This document shows, one piece after another, positions 1 through 6,178 of a stretch of 13,203 nt of DNA. The position numbers were made by a program, and so were the translations under genes. The notes beneath the pieces are model-generated. The model had not been told where the DNA came from and did no database searches. It saw only the letters and a list, made by a program, of their open reading frames with translations. Within the stretch, counting starts at the first letter, position 1. Every line of letters starts with the position of its first letter. The stretch is from NCBI GenBank assembly GCA_937898525.1, contig CALCBC010000039.1:1-13203 (forward strand), in the 5' to 3' direction. The DNA comes from an uncultured Sphingomonadales bacterium (GTDB lineage Bacteria > Pseudomonadota > Alphaproteobacteria > Sphingomonadales > Sphingomonadaceae).

Positions 1-1184
1 TCGATCGCCACTTCGAACGCGTCGGCCGGCGAACGGGCGGCGATCACCGGTAGCGGCGCGTCTCCGTTGCGACCGTAGACCGCCTGGTAGAGGTCGCTCT
101 GCTCGGTCTTGGTCGGCAGGCCGGTCGAGGGCCCGCCGCGCTGCGAGTTGACGATCACCAGCGGCAGCTCGGTCATGATCGCAAGGCCCATCGCCTCGGT
201 CTTGAGCGCGATGCCCGGGCCCGACGACGAGGTCACCCCGAGCTGGCCGGCGTAGGAGGCGCCGATCGCGGCGCAGATCGCGGCGATCTCGTCTTCGGCC
301 TGGAAGGTGGTGACGCCGAACTCCTTGAGCCGCGCGAGGTGGTGCAGGATCGCCGAAGCCGGGGTGATCGGGTAGCCGCCGAAGAACATCGGCAGTCCGG
401 CGAGCTGCGCCCCCGCGACGAGGCCGAGGCTGACGCTCTCGGCCCCGGTGATCGTGCGGTAGAGGCCGGGCTCGGTCTTGACCGGCGCGAGGTGGAACTG
501 GCGCAGCGGCCCGGAAAGCTCGGCGGTCTCGCCATAGGCATGGCCGGCGTTGAGCGCGGCGACGTTGGCGGCGGCGATCTCGGGCTTCCTGGCGAACTTG
601 ACGTTCAGCCAGTCGATCAGCGGCTGGCGGTCGCGATCGAACATCCACAGCGCAAGGCCGAGGGTCCACATGTTCTTGCAGCGCAGCGCGTCCTTGTTGC
701 CGAGGCCGAACGGCTTCACAGCCTCGATCGTCAGCGCCGAAATGTCGAACGCGAGCACGTCCCACCTGGCGAGGCTGCCGTCCTCGAGCGGGTTGGTCTC
801 GTACTTCGCCTTCTCGAGGTTGCGCCTGGTGAACTCGCCGGTGTCGGCGATGATCAGCCCGCCCGGCTTGAGCGCGCCGAGGTTCACCTTGAGCGCCGCC
901 GGGTTCATCGCCACGAGCACGTCGGGCGCGTCGCCGGCGGTGTCGATCTCGGTCGAGCCGAAGTTGATCTGGAACGCCGAGACGCCGAACAGCGTGCCCT
1001 GCGGCGCGCGAATCTCGGCCGGGAAGTCCGGGAAGGTGGCGAGGTCGTTGCCGGCGAGCGCGGTGGACAGGGTAAACTGCCCGCCGGTGAGCTGCATGCC
1101 GTCGCCGCTGTCGCCCGCGAAGCGGACCACCACCGCTTCCGGAGCCTGTGCCTGGGCCGGTCGTTCGGCCGCCAGAGTTGCCAT
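1..1184 (-). CDS. korA: 2-oxoglutarate:ferredoxin oxidoreductase, fused gamma-alpha subunit (3' part beyond left edge)
   Basis: KorA works with KorB (expected beyond the left edge) to decarboxylate 2-oxoglutarate to succinyl-CoA with ferredoxin as electron carrier, in the cytoplasm. The frame stays open from ATG at 1184 to the edge, giving 394 residues of a protein usually about 600 long. The N-terminal gamma domain begins at residues 21-31 with RFAGDSGDGMQ. A region around residues 65-85 reads FPAEIRAPQGT. The alpha-type pyrimidine domain follows, with FGGYPITPAS near 268-277, then AEDEIAA and SSSGPGIALKTEA, all hallmarks of the KorA/PorA family. The gamma-first fusion is the usual layout in aerobic bacteria. 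An AGGA element lies about 8 nt upstream of the ATG. The gene diverges from rppH. The family is certain; 2-oxoglutarate rather than another 2-oxoacid is inferred from the overall resemblance and the fusion layout. Confidence 0.9.
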   Translation of the reverse strand, partial: MATLAAERPAQAQAPEAVVVRFAGDSGDGMQLTGGQFTLSTALAGNDLATFPDFPAEIRAPQGTLFGVSAFQINFGSTEIDTAGDAPDVLVAMNPAALKVNLGALKPGGLIIADTGEFTRRNLEKAKYETNPLEDGSLARWDVLAFDISALTIEAVKPFGLGNKDALRCKNMWTLGLALWMFDRDRQPLIDWLNVKFARKPEIAAANVAALNAGHAYGETAELSGPLRQFHLAPVKTEPGLYRTITGAESVSLGLVAGAQLAGLPMFFGGYPITPASAILHHLARLKEFGVTTFQAEDEIAAICAAIGASYAGQLGVTSSSGPGIALKTEAMGLAIMTELPLVIVNSQRGGPSTGLPTKTEQSDLYQAVYGRNGDAPLPVIAARSPADAFEVAI

Positions 1185-1337
1185 CGCTTGATCCTGTTGG
1201 CGCTGCGGGGCGCCCGTCTTGTGCGGTTATGGGCCCGCGACGTAGGATTCCTCGTCGGTATCGGCAATTAAGTTTTTCTGTCGCGCAGGCAATGGTCGCG
1301 GTGGAAATACCCACTGGCGTTGCTATGCGAACGCCGC
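1185..1337. promoter_or_regulatory. divergent korA/rppH intergenic region
   Basis: These 153 bases separate two divergent genes and so must hold both promoters. The best plus-strand match I see is TTGTGC at 1219-1224 and TAGGAT at 1243-1248 (18-bp spacer), which is poor against the sigma-70 consensus. On the minus strand TTGCCG followed by TACGTC at 17 bp is equally weak. I see no convincing operator or hairpin. Confidence 0.25.
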
Positions 1338-1835
1338 ATGAGCGATCGCGATCCCACTCGATATCGTCCCTGCGTCGGCGTCATGCTGGTCAATCACGAG
1401 GGCCAGGCTTTCGTCGGCAAGCGGATCGACAACCGGGAAGGTGACTGGTGGCAGATGCCGCAGGGCGGCGTCGACGACGGCGAGGATCTCGACCAGGCAA
1501 TGCTGCGCGAGCTCGCAGAAGAGATCGGCGTCAGCCCGGCCCACGTCGAGATCGTCGGCCGGCTGCCGGAGGAACTGTACTACGACCTCCCGCCGGAACT
1601 GGAGGGCAAGCTGTGGGGTGGCCGGTACCGCGGCCAGCGGCAGACCTGGTACCTTGCCCGGTTCACCGGCGAAGATCGCGACATCGACATTGCCGCCGAC
1701 GACCATCCCGAATTCTGCGAGTGGAAGTGGGTCGACCCCGAGCTGCTGCCGGAGCTGATCGTGCCGTTCAAGCGCGAGGTTTATGCGGCGATCGTGGAGG
1801 GATTTCGCGATCGGTTGCCCAAGTCCGCTGACTGA
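1338..1835 (+). CDS. rppH: RNA pyrophosphohydrolase (Nudix)
   Basis: RppH removes pyrophosphate from the 5' triphosphate end of transcripts, which opens them to RNase E-dependent decay; related Nudix enzymes also cleave dinucleoside polyphosphates. The 165-residue product has the usual RppH length. A complete Nudix box G-x5-E-x7-REUxEExGU spans residues 43-65, with G43, E49, R57, E58, E61 and E62 in place. The family's N-terminal YRPCVGVML and WWQMPQGGVD (37-46) are present, as are WGGRYRGQRQ (93-102) and a late EFCEWKWV (125-132). I chose ATG 1338 (MSDRDPTRYRP) because homologous proteins start just before YRP; the ATG at 1320 would add six unlikely residues. No good ribosome binding site precedes either start. 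The gene stands alone, divergent from korA and convergent with the TPR gene. Confidence 0.95.
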   Translation: MSDRDPTRYRPCVGVMLVNHEGQAFVGKRIDNREGDWWQMPQGGVDDGEDLDQAMLRELAEEIGVSPAHVEIVGRLPEELYYDLPPELEGKLWGGRYRGQRQTWYLARFTGEDRDIDIAADDHPEFCEWKWVDPELLPELIVPFKREVYAAIVEGFRDRLPKSAD

Positions 1836-1845
1836 TCGCAACCTT

Positions 1846-1982
1846 CATCCCGAACCTGTTTCAGGGCCCGTTTCCCGGCAAGCGCGGAGCCTTCGGTTCA
1901 GGATCGACCATGCCACAAGGTGGCGCACACCCGGCCAGCTCCGTGGCTGCGGCGCGATGGGTCCTGAAACAGGTTCAGGATG
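1846..1982. repeat. REP-like inverted repeat pair between convergent genes
   Basis: The left arm at 1846-1866 and the right arm at 1962-1982 are reverse complements at 19 of 21 positions, around the core CCTGAAACAGGTTC. They are separated by 95 nt. A third, partial copy of the core end (GGTTCAGGAT) lies at 1895-1904, in the same orientation as the right arm. A small hairpin GCCAC-AAG-GTGGC sits at 1912-1924. Repeats of this kind (CATCCTGAACNTGTTTCAGG) are familiar from sphingomonad intergenic regions, from memory rather than a search. Placed between the stops of rppH and the TPR gene, the pair could fold in either transcript and act as a bidirectional terminator or 3' stabiliser, although no U-tract follows. 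Confidence 0.75.
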
Positions 1983-2006
1983 ACGAGCGGCGCAGGCGGG
2001 GTGGCG

Positions 2007-2510
2007 CTAGTTCTGCGTCACCACCGTCGACGGCGTGACCGCCTCGGCGGTCAGCACGGCCGATTGCGGGCCGCGCGCCAGCGCGGCGGCGAGCTGGCGG
2101 GTCTCGGCGCAGTCGTCGCCGCACAGCGATTCGAGCTGCGCGAGATTGCGACGGGCCTTGTCGATCGCGCCCTTCTCGATCAGCGCCTCGCCCTCGCCCG
2201 AGATCGCGGCGAAGTTGTTGGGATCGCGCTTGAGCGCCTCGCGGTAGTAATGGATTGCCTTGCCCTGGAGACCCTCGGCGCGCGCCGCCTCGGCGAGGTC
2301 GAGATAGATCTCGGTGTAGGCGGGGTCGACTGCCAGCGCCGCCTCGAAGGCGTCGATCGCCGATTGGACCCGCCCCTCGGCGAGCTCGCTACGCCCTTCC
2401 GCCGCCAGCGCGGCCGCCCGCGGGTCGGCCTGCCGCTCGGCTCCCTGGCCGGCGCTGGCGGTAACCGCGACCAGCAGCGACAGAGCAAGCGCAGCGGGAG
2501 TGTAACGCAT
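2007..2510 (-). CDS. secreted tetratricopeptide-repeat protein
   Basis: The 167-residue product is probably a small periplasmic TPR scaffold; no specific partner can be named. Residues 1-20 form a signal peptide (MRYTP, a hydrophobic core, then AVTASA before G21). About three TPR units follow at roughly 30-63, 64-97 and 98-131, each with small-residue helix positions and the usual DP turn (VDPAY, RDPNN). A CGDDC pair at 130-134 ends the last repeat and could form a disulfide after export. The final 30 residues look unstructured. ATG 2510 is chosen because AAGGAG lies 6 nt upstream and it gives a clean signal peptide; the frame is open for 60 more codons upstream, but those overlap the methyltransferase gene. 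It lies 62 nt downstream of that gene on the same strand and may be co-transcribed. Confidence 0.85.
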   Translation of the reverse strand: MRYTPAALALSLLVAVTASAGQGAERQADPRAAALAAEGRSELAEGRVQSAIDAFEAALAVDPAYTEIYLDLAEAARAEGLQGKAIHYYREALKRDPNNFAAISGEGEALIEKGAIDKARRNLAQLESLCGDDCAETRQLAAALARGPQSAVLTAEAVTPSTVVTQN

Positions 2511-2572
2511 CAGTAGCTCCTTGAGACCAGTCCCATCCAGATGGCGTGGATCAGCCATGAGGTCGGAAGCTA

Positions 2573-3751
2573 TCATGGCTTTTCTAGACGTGCGATGAAA
2601 AATCCGTCCGTCCCGTCGCGGAAGGGCGTCAGGCGCGTCCCCGGCCCGCGCCGCTGTCCGAGCGGCAATTGCGGCGGATCGGCGGTCCACCCCGGATGGG
2701 CCGCGAGAAAGGCGCCCACCTGCTCCGGGCCTTCCTCGTCGAGCAGCGAGCAGGTGACGTAGACCAGCCGCCCGCTCGGCCGGACCAGCTCGGCGGCGAC
2801 GTCGAGCAGGCGACGCTGGAGCGCGACGAGGCGCTCCACGCCGGGTTCGGTCAGCCGCCAGCGCGCCTCGGGACTGCGCCGCCAGGTACCGCTACCCGAA
2901 CAGGGCGCGTCGACCAGCACCGCGTCGGCCCTGTCGCGCCAGACGGCGAGCGCCTCGAGCTCCTTTCCCGGATCGAGCAGCACGGTCGCGGCGACGAGCG
3001 CCCCCGCCCGCTCGGCACGCGGAGCGAGCCGGGACAGGCGGCCGCGATCGGTATCCGCGGCGACCAGGGTGCCCTGGTTGCGCATCGCGGCCGCCAGGGC
3101 GAGGGTCTTTCCGCCCGCACCGGCACACAGGTCGACCACGGTCTCGCCGGGCCGCGCGCCGACGGCCTCGCAGGCGAGCTGGCTGCCACAATCCTGGATC
3201 TCCACCAGCCCCTCGGCATACTCGGCCCAGCTGTCGACCTGCGTGCCGTGCGGCAATCTCAGGCCCTGCGCGCTCGGCAGCGGTTCTCCCGCCAGCGGCA
3301 GGGAAAGCGCCGCCCGGTCGGCCTTGAGCGCGTTGACCCGGATGTCGAGCGGGGCCCGATCCAGCAACGTCCGAGCCTCTGCGCCGTCGATCCCCGAGGC
3401 AGCAAGCCGTCCGGCGAGCCAGCCGGGGGCGACGCCGCCCTCGGCGACCGGCTCATCTTCCGCGATCGGCGCAGGTCCGTAGGCCGAGCCGTCGAACAGG
3501 GGCCGCAGCTCGGGATCCTCGGCCACCAGCCGGAGCATGGCTGCCCGGCCGCTCGGGGGTACCGGTCCGCAGGCCCGGATGGCGCGGAAGACCAGCTCGC
3601 GCACGGCCCGCCGGTCCTTGGACCCTGCAAAGCGGTTCGCCCGGAACCAGTCGGCAAGGATGCGGTCGGCCGGCGGGCCCAGCGCGAGCGCCGAATCGAT
3701 GATCTTGTCGAGCAGACCGATCGCGGCCTCGACACGGGCGGCCGGCGTCAT
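2573..3751 (-). CDS. RsmB/NOP-family rRNA cytosine-C5 methyltransferase
   Basis: Enzymes of this family methylate cytosine C5 in rRNA using S-adenosylmethionine; E. coli RsmB targets 16S C967. The 392-residue protein has an N-terminal helical region (1-130), resembling the NusB-like RNA-binding part of RsmB. A linker with the VNALKADR element (139-146) follows, then the Rossmann methyltransferase domain. SAM motif I is VVDLCAGAGGKTLALAA (205-221). Motif IV is VDAPCSGSGTWRR (280-292) with Cys284, and motif VI is YVTCSLLDEEG (331-341) with Cys334; the family uses one of these as nucleophile and the other for product release. ATG 3751 gives MTPAARVEAA, has GGAG about 9 nt upstream and fits the family start; the frame continues 38 codons upstream with no homologous look. 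It follows guaB on the same strand after a hairpin-rich 234-nt gap. The exact target base is inferred, so no symbol is given. Confidence 0.92.
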   Translation of the reverse strand: MTPAARVEAAIGLLDKIIDSALALGPPADRILADWFRANRFAGSKDRRAVRELVFRAIRACGPVPPSGRAAMLRLVAEDPELRPLFDGSAYGPAPIAEDEPVAEGGVAPGWLAGRLAASGIDGAEARTLLDRAPLDIRVNALKADRAALSLPLAGEPLPSAQGLRLPHGTQVDSWAEYAEGLVEIQDCGSQLACEAVGARPGETVVDLCAGAGGKTLALAAAMRNQGTLVAADTDRGRLSRLAPRAERAGALVAATVLLDPGKELEALAVWRDRADAVLVDAPCSGSGTWRRSPEARWRLTEPGVERLVALQRRLLDVAAELVRPSGRLVYVTCSLLDEEGPEQVGAFLAAHPGWTADPPQLPLGQRRGPGTRLTPFRDGTDGFFIARLEKP

Positions 3752-3874
3752 CGCTCGACTCCGCGGTTGGTACCAATGGTGGCACTGGCCGTGGAGCGAC
3801 GGCGTGAGCGGATCGGACGGGGTACAGGCCTCATGGTTTGAACGGAAGCAGAGCGATTCCTGCATTGGAAGGGG

Positions 3875-3897
3875 GTTGATGCGAAGGGCGCATCAAC
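3875..3897. terminator. perfect 9-bp hairpin downstream of guaB
   Basis: GTTGATGCG and CGCATCAAC pair perfectly around a 5-nt loop. On the minus strand the stem is followed by a C-rich run rather than U, so it is a terminator candidate only. It is the third hairpin met by a transcript leaving guaB, and lies about 120 nt before the methyltransferase start. Confidence 0.45.
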
Positions 3898-3907
3898 TCG
3901 ACCCCGT

Positions 3908-3981
3908 CATCCCGGCGAAAGCCGGGACCGCACGCCATTGCCACCCGCTTGTGGAACGAGGACCCGGCTTTCGCCGGGATG
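3908..3981. repeat. REP-like pair of GAAA-loop hairpins, inverted
   Basis: Arms at 3908-3926 and 3963-3981 are exact 19-nt reverse complements. Each arm is itself a hairpin: CCCGGC, a GAAA (or TTTC) tetraloop, GCCGGG. The pair can therefore fold either as two small hairpins or as one long stem with a 36-nt loop. The right arm begins 5 nt beyond the guaB stop codon, so it forms in the guaB 3' end and may terminate or protect that mRNA. The GTCATCCCGGCGAAAGCCGGG sequence type is a common alphaproteobacterial intergenic repeat, as far as I recall. Confidence 0.8.
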
Positions 3982-3985
3982 CCGG

Positions 3986-5437
3986 TCAGCGGGTCGGGTA
4001 GTTCGGGGCCTCGCGGGTGATCGTCACGTCGTGGACGTGGCTCTCGGAGAGGCCCGCGTTGGTGATGCGGATGAACTTGCCGCGCTTCTGCAGGTCCTCG
4101 ATCGTCGCCGAGCCGGTGTAGCCCATCGCCGCCTTGATGCCGCCGACCAGCTGGTGGACCACGTCGCGCGCCGGGCCCTTGTAGGGAACCTGGCCCTCGA
4201 TCCCCTCGGGGACGAGCTTCATCTGGTCCTTGATGTCCTGCTGGAAGTACCGGTCGGCCGAGCCGCGGGCCATCGCCCCTACCGAGCCCATCCCGCGATA
4301 GGCCTTGTAGGCGCGCCCCTGGTAGAGGAAGGTCTCGCCCGGAGCTTCCTCGGTGCCCGCGAGCAGCGAGCCGATCATCACCGTCGAGGCGCCGGCGGCG
4401 AGCGCCTTGGCCGCGTCACCCGAGGTCCTGAGGCCGCCGTCGGCGATGACAGGGGCATCGCCCGCCGCGCTGGCCGCTTCCATGATCGCCGTCAGCTGCG
4501 GCACGCCGACGCCCGCGACGACGCGCGTGGTGCAGATCGAGCCGGGGCCGATGCCGACCTTGATCGCATCCGCCCCCGCGTCGACCAGCGCCTTCGCGGC
4601 CTCGGCGGTGGCGATGTTACCGGCGATGACCTGGACCGAGTTCGAGAGCCGCTTCACGCGCTCGACCGAGCGGGCGACTTCCTTGTTGTGGCCGTGCGCG
4701 GTATCGATGACGATCACGTCGCACTCGGCGTCGACCAGCGCCTCGGTCCGCTCGAACCCCTTGTCGCCGACCGTGGTGGCAGCGGCGACCCGCAGGCGGC
4801 CGACGTGATCCTTGGTCGCATCCGGATAGAGCACGGCCTTCTCGATATCCTTGACCGTGATCAGCCCGACGCAGCGGAACGCATCGTCGACCACCAGCAG
4901 CTTCTCGATCCGCCGCTGGTGCAGGATGCGCCGCGCCTCGTCCTGGCTGACACCTTCCCTGACGGTGGCGAGATTCTCGCTGGTCATCAGCTCGCGCACC
5001 GGCTGCAGCGGATTGTCGGCGAACCGCACGTCGCGGTTGGTCAGGATGCCGCACAGCCTGCCATTGCCGTCGGTCACCGGGATGCCGCTGATCTTGTGGC
5101 GAACCATCAGCTCGCGCGCTTCGCCGAGCGTCGAATCCGGCCCGATCGTGACGGGATTGATGACCATCCCGCTCTCGAAGCGCTTGACCGTGCGCACCGC
5201 GTCGCACTGCTCCTCGATGCTCAGGTTGCGGTGAAGCACGCCGATCCCGCCGAGCTGGGCCATGACGATGGCCATCTCGGCCTCGGTCACCGTATCCATC
5301 GCGGCCGACAGCAGCGGGATGTTGAGCCCGATCTCGCGCGTCAGCCGCGTCTTCGTGCTGGCCTGGCTGGGGAGAACGTCGCTTTCGGCCGGCCTCAGCA
5401 GGACGTCGTCGAAAGTGAGGCCGGTCTCGATTTCCAT
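3986..5437 (-). CDS. guaB: inosine-5'-monophosphate dehydrogenase
   Basis: GuaB oxidises IMP to XMP with NAD+, the committed step of guanine nucleotide synthesis. The 483-residue protein has the full TIM barrel interrupted by two CBS domains (about 93-150 and 153-208). The catalytic loop GIGPGSICTTR (295-305) carries Cys302. DGGLRTSGD (333-341), the YRGMGS segment (380-385), the RYFQ flap (397-400) and VPEGIEG (409-415) are all present. ATG 5437 gives the standard start MEIETGLTFDDVLL. An in-frame GTG at 5446 has AAGG only 4 nt upstream and would add three residues (VAS), so translation might begin there. I see no sigma-70 promoter I trust in the 170 nt shared with bphO. Downstream on the same strand lie the methyltransferase and TPR genes. 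Confidence 0.97.
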   Translation of the reverse strand: MEIETGLTFDDVLLRPAESDVLPSQASTKTRLTREIGLNIPLLSAAMDTVTEAEMAIVMAQLGGIGVLHRNLSIEEQCDAVRTVKRFESGMVINPVTIGPDSTLGEARELMVRHKISGIPVTDGNGRLCGILTNRDVRFADNPLQPVRELMTSENLATVREGVSQDEARRILHQRRIEKLLVVDDAFRCVGLITVKDIEKAVLYPDATKDHVGRLRVAAATTVGDKGFERTEALVDAECDVIVIDTAHGHNKEVARSVERVKRLSNSVQVIAGNIATAEAAKALVDAGADAIKVGIGPGSICTTRVVAGVGVPQLTAIMEAASAAGDAPVIADGGLRTSGDAAKALAAGASTVMIGSLLAGTEEAPGETFLYQGRAYKAYRGMGSVGAMARGSADRYFQQDIKDQMKLVPEGIEGQVPYKGPARDVVHQLVGGIKAAMGYTGSATIEDLQKRGKFIRITNAGLSESHVHDVTITREAPNYPTR

Positions 5438-5577
5438 GGATGCCACTTTACCTTGGGGGGAACGATTCGTGGCGGCCCATGTAAACGCGGTTTGCGGCAA
5501 TCGCTAGTGGGCGTCCAGGTACAAGCGCCGGGCAGCCCAGCGACGGGGGCGGGAGCGATTCCACAAATGTCTGGGAA

Positions 5578-5595
5578 CAGTTTGCTTTTGAACTG
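5578..5595. promoter_or_regulatory. small dyad upstream of bphO
   Basis: CAGTT and AACTG form inverted half-sites around 8 T-rich bases, ending 22 nt before the bphO ATG, in the gap divergent from guaB. The size and place fit an operator, but five-base arms can arise by chance and no known regulator's consensus is matched. Confidence 0.25.
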
Positions 5596-5617
5596 CCCGC
5601 GTGCGAACCGTGCGGCA

Positions 5618-6178
5618 ATGAATGGACTTGTTGGTGGACAGGCGGTGCGTGTTGCGCTGCGCAATGCGACCGGCCCGGTGCACGAACGGCTCCACCGGGC
5701 TCCCTCTTTCGCAGCGCTGGCACGAGGCGAGCTGGCGCTTGCGGGCTACGCCGAGCTGCTCGGCCGGCTAGGCGCCTGCTACATCGCGGCGAGCGAGCAC
5801 GTGCCGATCACGCCGGCGCGCCTTGCCCTGCTGCACGACGACCTCGCGGCACTCGGCGTGCCACCCGCCCCCGCGCCGCGGCTCGCCGGGCCGCGAACCG
5901 CCACAGCGCGGCTCGGCTGGCGCTACGTGATCGACGGATCGATCTTCGGCGGGCGCGTGATCCATCGCCAGCTGGACTACCTGTTCGGCCAGGCAGAACG
6001 CGGGCGCCGCTTCTTCCGCGGAACACCCGGCGCGGCGCAGGACTGGCAGCGGCTGTGCGCGGGGCTCGAGCGGGCCGGGTCGGAACCCGAAGCGCGCGAC
6101 GAGATCATCGCGGGCGCCCTGGCGGCGTTCTCTGCGTTCGAAGCCCTGATCGGACAGGCGGAGCCGGTCGATGCCTGA
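5618..6178 (+). CDS. bphO: heme oxygenase (biliverdin-producing)
   Basis: This enzyme opens heme to biliverdin, CO and iron; here biliverdin is the chromophore for the phytochrome encoded next. The 186-residue protein has the bacterial heme oxygenase layout. LRNATGPVHERLH (14-26) holds the likely proximal heme ligand His22. The distal helix YVIDGSIFGGRVI (103-115) has the conserved GS..GG bend that lets heme and oxygen fit. The C-terminal helix DEIIAGALAAFSAFEALI (161-178) matches the family end. ATG 5618 is chosen as the first plausible start, though no strong ribosome binding site precedes it. A GTG at 5645, after a GGTGGACAGG stretch, would drop nine residues and is a real alternative. The stop overlaps the bphP start by 8 bp, so the two are translationally coupled. 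Iron acquisition from heme is a possible second role, but no heme uptake gene is in view. Confidence 0.92.
   Translation: MNGLVGGQAVRVALRNATGPVHERLHRAPSFAALARGELALAGYAELLGRLGACYIAASEHVPITPARLALLHDDLAALGVPPAPAPRLAGPRTATARLGWRYVIDGSIFGGRVIHRQLDYLFGQAERGRRFFRGTPGAAQDWQRLCAGLERAGSEPEARDEIIAGALAAFSAFEALIGQAEPVDA

Noticed and set aside
339..1271. 310-codon plus-strand frame opposite korA
   Set aside because: korA is certain from its motifs; this frame is its codon-position shadow.
2669..3841. 390-codon plus-strand frame opposite the methyltransferase gene
   Set aside because: The methyltransferase has all catalytic motifs; the opposite frame has none and starts and stops without relation to neighbouring genes.
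5459..5487. Possible EcfG-type (general stress) promoter, GGAAC followed at 17 bp by GTA, upstream of bphO
   Set aside because: The -10 part should read GTT or CGTT. It also lies about 130 nt from the start codon, so the match is too weak to claim.
5568..5579. TGT...ACA arrangement resembling a PpsR/CrtJ light-regulator site before bphO
   Set aside because: The expected spacing is 12 bases between half-sites; here it is 6, so it does not match.
3938..6178. 746-codon plus-strand frame running antisense through guaB into bphO
   Set aside because: Only its last 186 codons (from 5618) are a real gene. The remainder is the mirror frame of guaB in GC-rich DNA, with low-complexity Arg/Asp/Ala/Gly composition and no recognisable domain.
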